A stretch of 29,523 bases of DNA from Chara braunii (GCA_003427395.1 BFEA01000078.1:717903-747425); one strand, 5' to 3'. Positions 6,832-18,160 are shown, counted from the first letter of the stretch. Program-made: numbers and translations. Notes: generated by a model from the sequence alone, not told the origin.

Positions 6832-8488
6832 TGAAATGTTTGTTTGACTCCAACGCTGGTTACGGGAAGCTATCGTGCAGTTTTCTTTATTGTCATACAG
6901 GCTAGATCTATGAGGTAATCCGGTACTCTCGTGGGGTACATATCATCAATGACTAATAAAAGCAAAGGTAGTAGGAGACTCCCGTGGGGTTCACCTATCA
7001 CAGATCTGACCAGACTCGGAAGGGAATTAAGTACTCACCGAGTTGGTACACAAACTCTTAAATCTAGGATGATTTGTCCGACTTCCCGTGGGAGTCGGCA
7101 TACCTTTTGCTCATTTACAATGCATAGGCAAGGTAGGTAAACTGTCAGGACTACTTAACCAAGAGTTCTTTGACTAATCTCCTACGCATCTAACTGGTAG
7201 TAGGATAACTCCCGGGGGGTTATCCTAATACTTGTTTGATTCGGGGGTCAACTAACGAGGGAAGGAATGAGATGACTCTGTTTTGGGCAGTAGAGGGATA
7301 CTACTGTGTGAGTAACCCTTCTACTTTTTTGGGTATGATTGATGAATGGTATAAATAAGTACTAATGATCTATCTATTTAACACTGAAGCTGGATATGGG
7401 AGGCTCCCGTAGGGTCATCATATTGCTTGCTTGACTCTATCTTAACATGTCTAATAAGATACTCCAACAAAGGGAGGATCTGGTGTTTGCCTGAGGTTAC
7501 TAACTTAATCCTAGCTCGTATGACTCTGAGAAAATAGTAAGGTGACTTCCGTAGGGTTATCCTATAACACTTTTGAGGGTAGGCTTGGTTTTGATCAAGG
7601 AGTAACAGGAGGCTTCCGTGAAGGCCACCTATTACTAACTTGAATTCTGTATTGATACCTGGATCAGGAATGTTTCTGGACATTGGAACAAGTGTTGAGA
7701 TGCTTCGAGACAGGCATCTCAACTAATTGTTTTTTACCTATGATAAAATTTCGGATATCCGGCAGACCAATTTTATCCGGAATTTTCAATCCGGATGAAT
7801 TTTTCCGGATGAATTCCAGATATGGAAAATCCGGCCCTATGCAAAATATTTTTTTTTACAAAAAAAAACAAAAATTACAAATCTGGAAAAAAAGTACGTT
7901 GTTCAGATGAATGATACGAACAACATTTGGTTTGAGGTCATCTTTGATATCTCAACAGATATAAAGATAAAAAATAAAACAGAATAAGAAAATAATATTA
8001 AAATAAAAAATTATAGAATGAATTAAGCATCCTCCCTCTAAACCCCTTTATTCCCTACCTTACCCCTTTTGAACCCTTCAATGCCCTATCAAGCTTTTCA
8101 TGAAATAGGAATGTAGTTCTACTGTATTTTGCATGCACAATATCACTTTTTTTTTTTTTTTTTTTTTTTGNTTTTTTTTTGGCCTTTTTTTTAATCATCC
8201 GGATTTTCGGATGATCCTACCCCCCCATCATCCGGCCAAAAAATCCGACCAGAGTATCCAGCCAGATACCCAATTTCTCATAGTTTTTTACTAATAAAGG
8301 GATACTTCCCTGTGAGTTATCTGGACGCTTACACACGATTGCTTGAAGTGCTTGATTGCATGAGGAATGCATGAAATTTAAAGAGTGGTTGAGTGCTCCC
8401 GTGGAACTACTCAACTACTCATCAGACTAACCGACTGTTTGGAATTGACCGAGTAGTGGAAGATTCCCGAATGAGTCAACCCACTACT
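6713..8488 (+). repeat. Hairpin array B: about fourteen hairpins, CTCCCGTGGGG-like core and copy-specific stems
   Basis: A core near CTCCCGTGGGG recurs, flanked by arms that change together. Clear cases: CCGACTTCC 7078-7086 with GGGAGTCGG 7090-7098; TAGGATAAC 7201-7209 with GTTATCCTA 7219-7227 (perfect); AGTAGA 7289-7294 with TCTACT 7320-7325; ATATG 7394-7398 with CATAT 7419-7423; AGGTGAC 7540-7546 with GTTATCCT 7556-7563 (one bulge, one wobble); AGTAACAGGAGGC 7601-7613 with GCCACCTATTACT 7624-7636 (11 of 13); GTTGAGATGC 7694-7703 with GCATCTCAAC 7714-7723 (perfect); GAGTGGTTGAGT 8383-8394 with ACTCAACTACTC 8409-8420 (one wobble); AGTAGTGG 8452-8459 with CCACTACT 8481-8488 (perfect). Weaker members lie at 6713-6744, 6769-6811, 6921-6941, 6968-7001 and 8300-8322. 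Spacers share TTGCTTGACTC-like words, so this is a decayed tandem array. It is interrupted by 7730-8285. Confidence 0.8.
7730..8285. other. AT-rich stretch with TCCGGAT motifs interrupting array B
   Basis: No array-B hairpin falls between 7723 and 8300. This stretch has repeated ATCCGG/CCGGAT words near 7755-7835 and 8198-8250, an A-rich run near 7860, and a long T run at about 8147-8190 (one N). It also has a perfect hairpin ATCATCCG 8194-8201 with CGGATGAT 8208-8215. The poly-A/poly-T and the position inside an array suggest an insertion, but no terminal repeats, target duplication or coding frame was found. Confidence 0.4.
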
Positions 8489-8756
8489 TGCGTATGTCAG
8501 CACAAGAAGAAGAGAAAGGAAAAGGGAAGCGCTTTAGCGGGTGTGACTTCAAACGTCATAAAAGAAGCAAGAAAAAAATGTGAAATACCGCGAGGGAAAA
8601 AAAAATAGAAAAGAAGAAGCTTCGCGTGGCCTCAGTTCATTAATAAACTTCTAAGGGAGAAACCGCCACTGGCCTGACTTGATCTCAGCTAGATTACCGC
8701 ACAAGCACCAAAGAGTGTGCTTATCCGCAAGAGAAAAAATGCAAGGACTAAGAATA

Positions 8757-9062
8757 AGGGAAATATGAGTTTCCCTATAGATAACTTAGGACATAGGCAA
8801 GTGACTCTTTGAACAAAAATAGAAGGAGTGATAAACGACTTAGGGTAGGTAGAAGCTAAGGGGTTAGGTTTTGGGATGTTGATCCCAAAGCTCACAGACC
8901 AGATCTAAGGGTTTGACCCTTAGATATCTACATGTGGGAAATTGAGTGGAGGTGTTGAATCTTTGTTGAGTTGTGTGTGTGCAGGTCCCTGTTTTGATCT
9001 ACTGCAATTAAATGAGAAGTCATACAAAGAAGACTCAACTTTTTTGTTATCTCTCGATAACA
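8757..9062. repeat. Cluster of four near-perfect short-loop hairpins
   Basis: AGGGAAA 8757-8763 pairs with TTTCCCT 8770-8776. TTTGGGAT 8870-8877 pairs with ATCCCAAA 8882-8889, extendable by wobble pairs. ATCTAAGGGT 8903-8912 pairs with ACCCTTAGAT 8916-8925 (10 perfect pairs, 3-base loop). TGTTATC 9045-9051 pairs with GATAACA 9056-9062. Two minus-strand frames of about 70 codons (8895-8689 and 9146-8928) cross this stretch, but neither is recognisable. The segment near 9085-9125 (CCCCCTTGACTTGAT) vaguely recalls plant Copia LTR leader sequence; this is too weak to call. Confidence 0.7.
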
Positions 9063-9740
9063 GGTCGGTCGTTGTCGATTCAACATTTCCCCCTTGACTT
9101 GATACCCACGTCTAAAGTCAAACCCTGTGGTCAGTAAAACTGTCATCTGTGGTCATTGCCTAAATGGTCCTAGTGACTCTCAAGGGTCCTTTGAAGAAGT
9201 GTGAGGTGGCTGGGCTTACATCTCAAGAAAGATAGAGTTGTCATACATGGTTTGGGGAGTGAGGGACAATGTCAATGGTTGATGGTTGACGCCGTTAGTG
9301 CATGGCATGTGAATTATCTTTGCATTATTCTATGCAAGTCTGTCTTATGCATGATTTGGATAGAACTGGGCTTGAGTTCGTGAAGAATCTTGGACACATA
9401 GCACTTCTGAAAGTGGAAAGCGTTCTCAGCGGTAATACCTCCATATTCATTATTAGACCAATATAACTTTTGTACTATCTGCTGTTCAATCATATGTTAA
9501 GTAGAATAGAATGTCCTTGGCAGTAAAATGGTTTGATTGGTACTTTGATCATAGTGGTTAGAAGAATAATATGTTTTGGGAGCAGAAGCGGAGACAGACG
9601 GCCTTCGAAGAAGTTCGACCTGAATATCTAGAAGTCCAGGATAGGAAAAACATATCCAGAACCTCACTTGATTAACGGGTCAGTTTTAGGCGTCTCACCG
9701 AGCGTACCCCGTATAATGCTACAGCGATCGAGAAAACACC
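9063..9740. other. No gene or repeat array seen
   Basis: AT/GT-rich single-copy-looking sequence. Only short frames are open, and the small inverted repeats (CACTT...AAGTG near 9401, GGATA...TATCC near 9642) are individually unremarkable. Confidence 0.5.
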
Positions 9741-9745
9741 CTCGG

Positions 9746-10020
9746 CCGACCCACCTCTACAAAGGCATGTAAAAGCCTTCGCATGTGGGCCGGTAGCTCA
9801 ACAGGGATCCGCCTACGTAAGGGTGGCGATAGCCCCTTGGGTAGAGGTAAGTTGTACCTCGCGACGTCCCAACCTGTCGCAGGGCGTCGTGAGAGGTATA
9901 GCACGCAAGCAAGGTCAGAGTGGTGACTGGTTCTTTTCAAACAAAAACATCCTGCGTGACACGACCGTGAGGTTCAGCACTCCCCGTCAGGGCGTGGGAC
10001 CGCCGTGCGTGACAACGCAC
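9746..10020. other. GC-rich segment able to fold extensively, with competing stems
   Basis: CCGACCCAC 9746-9754 pairs with GTGGGCCGG 9785-9793 (8 of 9) around an inner AAGGC/GCCTT stem (9762-9776). TACCTC 9855-9860 can pair either with GAGGTA 9844-9849 upstream or with GAGGTA 9893-9898 downstream. The downstream pairing continues into GCGACG 9861-9866 with CGTCGT 9885-9890 and encloses CCTG/CAGG (9873-9883). GTGCGT 10005-10010 pairs with ACGCAC 10015-10020. GTAGCTCAACAGG at about 9793 looks like a tRNA D-arm, but no acceptor, anticodon or T arm follows. An RNA role is inference only. Confidence 0.45.
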
Positions 10021-10339
10021 CTGCAAGAGGAATTTCCTGTACAATTTTCAAATCTAAAAAATAACGAATTAAAAAAATTCCAAAGCAATTCTCGAAATTC
10101 GAAAAACGGAAAATTGCAAAAGAAAATCGAAAATTTCATAAAAAAGTTATATTATGGATTTCCAACAACGGAATTTTGAATTTTCAGAAGAAACGAAAAA
10201 AACGGAGATTTCAGGTGTTGCGCTATTGTGATTTTCCACAAACAGAAATAGCAGGAAAACTAAATCCAAGAATTAATTTTTTTTTATTTTCAAGAGTTAG
10301 GTTAGAATTCGAGATTTTAGGGACTAATAAGTATGTTCT

Positions 10340-10402
<63 letters not shown>

Positions 10403-10418
10403 GATCAATCAATCAATC
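10340..10418. repeat. (TCAA)n microsatellite, unit 1
   Basis: About 15-16 uninterrupted TCAA repeats, then a TGA interruption and a few more. It is preceded by a conserved AT-rich block with a T run near 10278. Read as protein it gives an NQSI ladder, a by-product of the repeat. Confidence 0.95.
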
Positions 10419-10489
10419 GGTCAAAGACTACTAAATCAATCGATGATTAACCCATCAATGACTAATCAATCAATCAAGACTAATCAACT

Positions 10490-11874
10490 AATTAGTCCCC
10501 ACACACGTGTCAGATCAGGTTGTCTTAATTCACGTGCGGGACCCCGGTACCAACTGATACATGCCAAGATGGGCAACGTAGGTTGAAGTAAGGATCCGCA
10601 ATGTGATGAAAAGGACTGAATGGTCAATGCAATGTTAGTGAAACATTAACAGGAAATGTACAACCAAAAACATACAAAAGGACACATAATAGCGTTGTGG
10701 AAGACTTTGAGATAAGTCCTGACCTAACCGGGACCGACACGACATCCCATCATACATCACACATGTGAGAGGAAGAGGAGGGACCGCACACAAACAACGA
10801 AGGTCCCTCCTTGTACACACATATGACGAGATACCACAGATTTGCGATGGGGGGAGAGGAGAGACGAAGGCGGAGGCGAGGGAGAAGACCAAAATTGCAA
10901 TGGCGATGTCCAAAAAAGTCCCTTGCCGATGTCCAATCAATGTCTGCCTTAGAAATGTTGAATCAGATCCTGGGCAATGCGCCCACCGTAACCTCTGCAT
11001 GCATCCTCTGCTAGTAACCTCTCTCACTCTCGTATCCGAAGAAGAAGATGGAGGAGCAAGGAGGAAGGAGGAAGGGAGAGAGAAGAGATGGAGGATGAGG
11101 AGGAAGAAGAAGATGTTGTCCTCCTCTCTATCTTACCTACCAGTAATTGTCGTACTAACTCTGGTCCGTCCTGTGCAGGTACCACGCAAAGCCCTAAATA
11201 TGGCGCCAGGTAAGCTCGCCACTGCAGGTTAGTCTTCGGCATGCGCCTCTCCTCCCTAGCTCAACAGCATAGCGCTAAGTAGCGCAGCCTCTAGCCAGCA
11301 GCGTGTCGCTCAAGAAGTGAGCATCCAAACTGTCCAGTACCCAGCTTGAGGCCCATCTATATACTATGTTGGGCCCTATTGGGCAGGCTCCTGTATGACC
11401 TAGAACGGCTAAGCCGGTCAGGGCCCCTACCGGGTGTCCAGACCGTGCTGCTGATGCAGCAAAGCGAGAAAACTCGCCTGGTCGTGGAAAAGCCTGGTCC
11501 CGATGTACCTGACCCAAGGGATTGCCTTAGGGCCTGTAGGTCTGAAACGTCGTCTGTACCGACGAAAGTAGGCCAGCAATCAGGCACCAAAATGCCTGGC
11601 TGCGGAAGGGCCTCGTTCCAATGTACCTGACGCAAGGCGCTTCCTTGGCGCTGCAAGTCTGCAATGGTGACTGAACCGACAAAAATAGGTCAGCACGTCA
11701 AAAAAATAATAAAGAAATAAAGAAATAAGTGAGTGCTGTCTCACCCTATACTTGCTGCCGAGAGGGCCGTCGTGGTCGCCCTCCAGGGTGCGCAATGGAT
11801 GATGTGCAACTTGGGGGTCCCCCAACAACCGTTGGGCCCCGCAAATAGGGCCCGTGGGCAGGCTCAGCATGTAA
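10490..11874. repeat. Block D of macrosatellite unit 1 (1.4 kb complex sequence)
   Basis: Non-simple sequence present in all three units. Landmarks in order: ACACGTGT palindrome (10502); a minus-strand primer-binding-site-like motif (10540-10552); a stretch open on both strands (10635-11232); a purine-rich GGAGGAAG run; a splice-like CTGTGCAG/GTACC; a hairpin GCGCT-aagt-AGCGC (about 11271); two tandem copies of a 117-bp segment (11469-11586, 11587-11700); and a GGCCCC...GGGGCC hairpin near 11836. This copy is the most diverged of the three: GCAGGTTAGT replaces GCAGGTAAGT, and a following stretch of about 16 bases is missing. Confidence 0.85.
10635..11027 (-). other. Frame open in block D of all three macrosatellite units; coding status doubtful
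   Basis: A 130-codon minus-strand frame, with a hydrophobic LDIAIAILVFSLAS segment about residues 38-52 and many cysteines, is matched by 101 codons at 16958-16653 and 147 codons at 23334-22891. Over the shared 101 codons the three copies have no indel. However, many differences change the residue, copy 2 has a one-base deletion just upstream, and the opposite strand is also open for 155 codons in unit 1 and 134 in unit 3. I recognise no domain. Shared ancestry of a recently duplicated unit explains the conservation without selection. Confidence 0.15.
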
Positions 11875-12057
11875 CAGACACACACGGGGGCACACACACA
11901 CATACACATAGACAACCACGCAGACACGTGACACTCACATACACACAAACACACACACACACACATACACACACACACATACACACACACATACACACAC
12001 ACATACACACACACATACAAAGACAAACAGATAGACAATGAGACGCATGCACACGCA

Positions 12058-12107
<50 letters not shown>

Positions 12108-12131
12108 CACACCCACACACACAAACACACC

Positions 12132-12162
<31 letters not shown>

Positions 12163-12212
12163 ACGCATACACACACCGACACGTGACACACACACACACA
12201 TGCACAAACTCA
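11875..12212. repeat. (CA)n tract, unit 1
   Basis: Dinucleotide CA with CATA, CAGA and CGTG interruptions and a run of 19 C at 12130-12148. CVCV/HTHT frames here are repeat by-products. Long alternating CA/TG can adopt Z-DNA. Confidence 0.97.
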
Positions 12213-15200
12213 CGCTCTACAGTACGACACTCTACGACACTCGACTCTACGACACTCAATTCCACGAAACTCTACTCTACTCTACGACACTCTACTTTAC
12301 TCTATGACAGTCTACTTTATTCTACTTCACGACACTTTACTCTATGACACTCTTCTCTACGACACTCTACTGTACGCACTCTGCCCTATTCTACTCTACT
12401 CTACTCTACTCAACTCTACTCTACGACACCCCTTTGTACTCTATGAGACTCTATGACAGTCTACGACACTCAACAGAACTCTACTCTAAAAGATTCTACA
12501 ATACTCTACTCTGCTCTACTCTACTCTTATCTACTCTACTCTATTCTACGACACTATACTCTACTTAGTCTACTCTACTGTACTCTACCCCACTCTACGT
12601 TATTCTACTCTACTCTACTCTAGTCTACTCTACTCTAGTCTACTCTACCCACTCTACTTTACTCTACGGTACGACACTTTACGACAATCTACTTTACAGC
12701 ACTCTGAGACACTCTACAACACTCAACTCTACTCTACTCTACGATACTCAACGACAATCTACTCTACTTTATGACAGTCTACTCTACTCTACAACATTGT
12801 ACTCTATTTTACTACAGTCTACTCTACTCAACTCTACGACACTTCACTCTTAGACTACTCTTCTCTACGACACTTAAATTATTGTACTCTGTTCTTTGAG
12901 ACTGTACTCTACTCTATAACAATCTACTCTGCCATACTTTGTGGCACTTTATGACACTTTACTCTACTCTACAACACTATACGACACTTTGCTCTATACT
13001 ACGACACATACTCTACTCTACAAACTCTACACTACTCTACTCTACTCTACTACACTGTACAATACTCTATTTTACGACACTATACTTTACTCTACTGGAC
13101 GACATTCTATTCTACTCTACTGTACTACACTTTTCGACACTCTACTACACTCTACTCTACGACATTCCACAACATTTTACGACACTCCAGGACATTCTAT
13201 GACACTACACGACATTCTACCGCACTCGACTCTACTCTAATCTACTCTACTTTACAACGCTCGACTCTACTGTATGACACTCAACTTTACTCTACTCTAG
13301 GACACTTTACTCTAGTCTACTTTACGATTTTGTACTCTACTCTACGACAATCTACTTTACTGTACTCTGCCACACTCTATAACACTCTACTCTCCTCTAC
13401 TCTACTCTCCTCTACTCTGCTCTACAACACTCTAAGCCACTCTACTGTACTCTACGACACTGTACTCTACTCAACTCTCCTCTACTAAACTCTACTCTAC
13501 TAAACTTTACTCTACTCTACTCTTCTCTATGACACACTTCTCTACTCTGCTATACTCTTCGACACTCTACACTACTGTACTTTACTCCACTCTAATCTAC
13601 TCTAGTTTACTCTACTCTACTCTACTCTACTCTACTCTACTTTACTATACTGTACTGTACTCTACTTGACGACACTCTATGACACTCTTCAGTAGTCCCT
13701 GACGCTCTATGACACTTTACGACACTCTACATAACTCGACTCAATGACACTCGATGTCACTCTACACAACTCAACTCCACGATACTCTACGACAATCTAC
13801 TCTACTCTACGAGACTTTACTCTACTAATATACTCTACGACACTATATGACACTCTACTCAACTTTCTCTACTTTATTGTACTCCACTTTACTTTACTAT
13901 ACTCTACTCTATTCTATTCTACTTTACTACAATCTTACTCAAATACACTCTACTCTATTGTAAGACACTCAACAACACTCTACTCTACGACACTCTAGAC
14001 TACGACACTCTACGACACTCTACGACACTACACTCTCCTCTACTCTATAACATTTTATTGTACTCCACGACAACGTAGAACACCCAACTCCACTCTACGA
14101 AATTGTACTCAACTCTACTTTACGACATTCTACTCCACTCTACGACACTCTAGAACACTCTACTCAACTTTACAAAACTCTACTTTATGACACTCTACTC
14201 TACTCAACGACACTCTATGACACTCATCAACACTCTTTAACACTCTACTTGACTCTACTCTACTCTACGACATTGTTCTCTACTCTGCGACACTCTAAAA
14301 TACTCTACTCTACAACACTATACTTTACGACCCTCTAGTATACTTTGCGATATTCTACTCTTCTCTATGAAACTATACTCTACGACACTCTAAACTACTC
14401 TACTCTATAACACACTACTCTACTCTACTCTACTCTACTCTACGGTAGTCTACAATACAACTACTCTATGGTACTCTACTCGACTCTACAACACTCAACA
14501 ACACTCTATTCTATGACACTCTACTCTACTCTACTTTTCTCTACGACACTCTTCTGTACCCTATGACACTCTACGACACTCTGCAAGACTCTAGTCTACT
14601 TTACGACGCTTTACGACACTTTACTCTACTCTACGATACTCTACTCTACGACACTCTACTCTACTATACTCTACTCGCCGACACTGTACGATATTCTACT
14701 CCACTCTACTCTACTCTACAACACTCTACACTACCGACTCTACACTAGTCTTCTCTACTCTCCTATACTCTTTTCTGCTCTAAGACACTCTGGACTACTA
14801 TACTTTACTCTACTCTATGACACTGTACCAGAATCTACGCTACGACACTCTCATCTACGACACTATTCGACACTTGACGACCACTGTACTTTACCTGGTC
14901 TACCACACTCTACGACACTCAACGATACTCGACTCTACTCGACTTTACTCTACTCTAATCTACTCTACTCTACTCTACACTACTCTACTCTACTCTACTC
15001 AACGACACTCTACTCTACTCAACTCTACTTTACTTTACTTTACTATACTCTACTCTACTCTACTCTACTCTACTCTACTCTACTCTTCGACAATCTCAGG
15101 TACTATACTCTGCTCTACGACACTCTACTCTATTGCACAGTACTCTACGACAATATATGACACTCTACTCTACAACACTCTACTCTGGCCACTCTAAACC

Positions 15201-15866
15201 ACTCTACTATACTCTATAATACTCTACTCTACGAGAATCTACTCTACTTGAGTTCACGACACTCTACAATATTGTACTCTACGACACTCTTATCTACGAC
15301 ACTCCTTGACACTCTATGACACTATACTCTACCATACTAAATCTCTACGACACGCTATGATATTGCACGATACTCAATTTTACTCTACTTTGCGGCACTC
15401 TACTTTTCGACATTCAACTTTGCGACACTGTATACTACAACACTTCTCTCTATTTTACTCTGCGACACTCTACTTAACTCTAATGTACGATACTTCTCTC
15501 TACTCTACGACAATCTACTCTAATATACTCTGCGACATTTTATGACACTCTACTCTACCCAACTCTACAGTAGGACACTCGGCTCGTCTACGACACTGTA
15601 CTCTACTCTACTCTACTTTAATCCACTCCACTCTACTCTACTCTACTCTACTCTACTCTACTTTACTCTACAACACTCTACTCTACTTTACTCTGCTCTA
15701 CGACACTCTACTTTACTTTACTGTACTCTGCTCTACGACACTCTACTCTACTCAACTCTACTCTCCTACACTCTTCGACGCACTTATGTAATCCTTGACA
15801 AGTTGACACTCTACGACACTCTATGACACTCTACAAAACTTTATTTTACGATATTAGACTCTAAGA
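12213..15866. repeat. CTCTA/CGACA pentamer array, unit 1
   Basis: 3.65 kb built almost wholly of 5-base words, chiefly CTCTA and CGACA with point variants (CTTTA, CAACA, CGATA). The plus strand is strongly depleted of G and lacks stop codons, so LYST/LYDT frames of up to a few hundred codons are open by construction. A rare landmark, TTTACCTGGTCTACCAC at about 14890, recurs at 21181 and 26318. Confidence 0.97.
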
Positions 15867-16337
15867 GAGATGGTTAATGGAGGTTATATATATTTCACCG
15901 AATCTATATCGAAAAGAGACTTATATATGATATACCGAAGACAAACTCACAAATTTCATCAAAATACACTTCGGTGTTTGACTTTGTCAATTTTCTATCA
16001 TGTAATACATCACATCCCGGAGTGCTTTCGGTGTTTCGGTATTGAAAACGCAGTTCGGGGTTTCGGTTTTTAATACATCATATCCCGTAGTCGGTGTTTC
16101 GGTACCGAAAACATACTTCGGGATTTCAAAATTTTCATAAAAAAATTATATAATGGATTTCCAACAACGGAATTTTGAATTTTCAGAAGAAACGAAAAAA
16201 ATGGAGATTTCAGGTGTTGCGCTATTGTGATTTTCCACAAACAGAAATAGCAGAAAAACTAAATCCAAGAATTTTTTTTTTTGATTTTCAAGAGTTAGGT
16301 TAGAATTCGCGATTTTGGGGACTAATTAGTATGTTCT

Positions 16338-16420
<83 letters not shown>

Positions 16421-16442
16421 GAGCAATCAATCAATCAATCAA
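16338..16442. repeat. (TCAA)n microsatellite, unit 2
   Basis: About 21 uninterrupted repeats, then GAGCAATCAATC and a TGA interruption: the longest of the three copies. Confidence 0.95.
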
Positions 16443-16499
16443 TGACTAATCAATCAATCGATGATTAACCCATCAATGACTAATCAATCAATCAAGACT

Positions 16500-17904
16500 A
16501 ATCAACTAATTAGTTCCCGCACACGTGTCAGATCAGGTTGTCCTGATTCACGTGAAGGGCCCCGATACCAATTGATACATGCCAAGATGGGAAATGTAGG
16601 TTCAAGCAGGGATCCGCAATGTGATGAAAAGGACTGAATGGTCAATGCAATGTTAGTGAAACATTAACAGGCAATGTACACCCTGAAACATACAAAAGGG
16701 CACATAATAGCGTTGTGAAAGACTTGGAGATAAGTCCTGACCTAACCGGGACCGACACGACATCCCATCATACGTCACACATATGAGAGGAAGAGGAGGG
16801 ATCGCACACAAAGAATAAAGGTCCCTCCTGGTACACACACATGACGAGATACCACGAATGTGAGATGGGGGGAGAGGAGAGACGAAGGCGGAGGCGAGGG
16901 AGAAGACCAAAATCGCAATGGCGATGTCCAAAAAAGTCCCTTGCCGATGTCCAATCAATGTCTACCTCTGATATGTTGAATCAGATTCTGGGCAATGCGC
17001 CCACCGTAACCTCTGCCTGATCCTCTGCTAGTAACCTCTCTCACCTTCGTATCTGAAGAAGAAGATGGAGGAGCAAGGAGGAAGGAGGAAGAGAGAGAAA
17101 ATAGATGGAGGACGAGGAGGAAGAAGAAGATGTTGTCCTCCTCGCTATCTTACCTACCAGTAATTGTCGTACCAACTCTGGTTCGTCCTGTGCAGGTACC
17201 ATGCAGAGCCCTAACTATGGCGCCTGGTAAGCTCTCCACTGCAGGTAAGTCGTCGCTCCCTCTCTCAAGCTCATGTGCCTCTCCTCCCTAGCTGAACAGC
17301 ACAGCGCTAAGTAGCGCAGCCTCCAGCCAGCAGCGTTTTGCTCAAGAGGTGAGCATCTGAACTGTCCAGTACCCAGCTTGAGGCCCAACTATATGCTACG
17401 CTCGGCCCTATTGGGTAGGCTCCTGTGTGGCCTAGAACGGCCCAGCCGGTCGGGGCCCCTAACGGGTGTCCAGACCGTGCTGCTGATGTAGCAAAGCGAG
17501 AAAACTCACCTGGCCGTGGAAAGGCCTGGTCCTGATGTACCTCGCCCAAGGGATTGCCTTGGGGCCTGTAGGTCTAAAACGTCGTCTGTACCGATGAAAG
17601 CAGGCCAGCAGTCAGCCACCAAAACGCCTGGCTCCGGAAAGGCCTCGTTCCAATGTAATTGACCCAAGGCGCTTCTTTGGCGCTGCAAGTCCGCAATGGT
17701 GACTGAACCGACAAAAATAGGTCAGCACATCACAAAAATAATAAATAAATAAATGAGTGAGTGTTGCCTCACCCTATACTTGCTGCCTAGAGGGTTGTCG
17801 TGGCCCTCCAGGGTGCGCAATGGATGGCGTGCAGCCTGGGGGCCCCTCAACACCCGTTGGGCCCCGCAAATGGGGCCTATGGGCAGGCTCCGCATGCAAC
17901 AAAC
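16500..17904. repeat. Block D of macrosatellite unit 2
   Basis: Same layout as in unit 1: primer-binding-site-like motif on the minus strand at 16558-16570; purine run; CTGTGCAG/GTACC and CTGCAG/GTAAGT splice-like sites (about 17193 and 17240); GCGCT-aagt-AGCGC hairpin; 117-bp tandem pair (about 17509-17730). The plus-strand frame open in unit 1 is stopped early here (AAAGAATAAAGG), and the minus-strand frame has a one-base deletion near 17020. Confidence 0.85.
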
Positions 17905-17958
17905 ACACACAAGGGCACACACACACAGACACACAGACAACCACGCACACACGTGACA

Positions 17959-18008
<50 letters not shown>

Positions 18009-18129
18009 CACACACATACACACACACATACAAAGACAGACAGATAGACAGTGAGACACATACACACGCACACACAAACACACACACACGCATACACACA
18101 CACACACATACACATACACATACACACAT

Positions 18130-18160
<31 letters not shown>

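Larger units (their letters stand above)
10130..15866. repeat. Macrosatellite unit 1 (left-truncated)
   Basis: The first of three tandem copies of a multi-kilobase unit. Homology with units 2 and 3 begins abruptly at AAATTTCATAAAAAA (about 10130). This copy therefore lacks block A and the 67/91-bp minisatellite that open the others; unrelated AT-rich sequence lies to its left. Inside, in order: AT-rich block 10130-10339, (TCAA)n, complex block D, (CA)n, and the CTCTA/CGACA array. The same landmarks recur 5999 and 12310 bases further on. Confidence 0.9.

Noticed and set aside
8689-9146. Two minus-strand frames of about 70 codons, considered as LTR-retrotransposon remnants
   Set aside because: Only a faint resemblance to Copia LTR leader wording near 9085; no terminal repeats, primer-binding site or protein motif.
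9785-9860. tRNA gene suggested by GTAGCTCAACAGG
   Set aside because: No complementary acceptor arms, anticodon loop or TTCGA T-loop at the required spacing.
10340-10418. NQSI-repeat protein frame across the (TCAA)n tract
   Set aside because: It is a by-product of the tetranucleotide repeat. The repeat number differs between units in ways that shift the frame.
11531-11573. Hammerhead-ribozyme-like arrangement: CTGA, a CGTCG/CGACG stem, GAAA, and a closing GGCCT/AGGCC stem
   Set aside because: The core reads CTGAAAC instead of CTGANGA, the outer stem has the wrong topology for stems I and III, and unit 2 has lost both CTGA and part of the stem.
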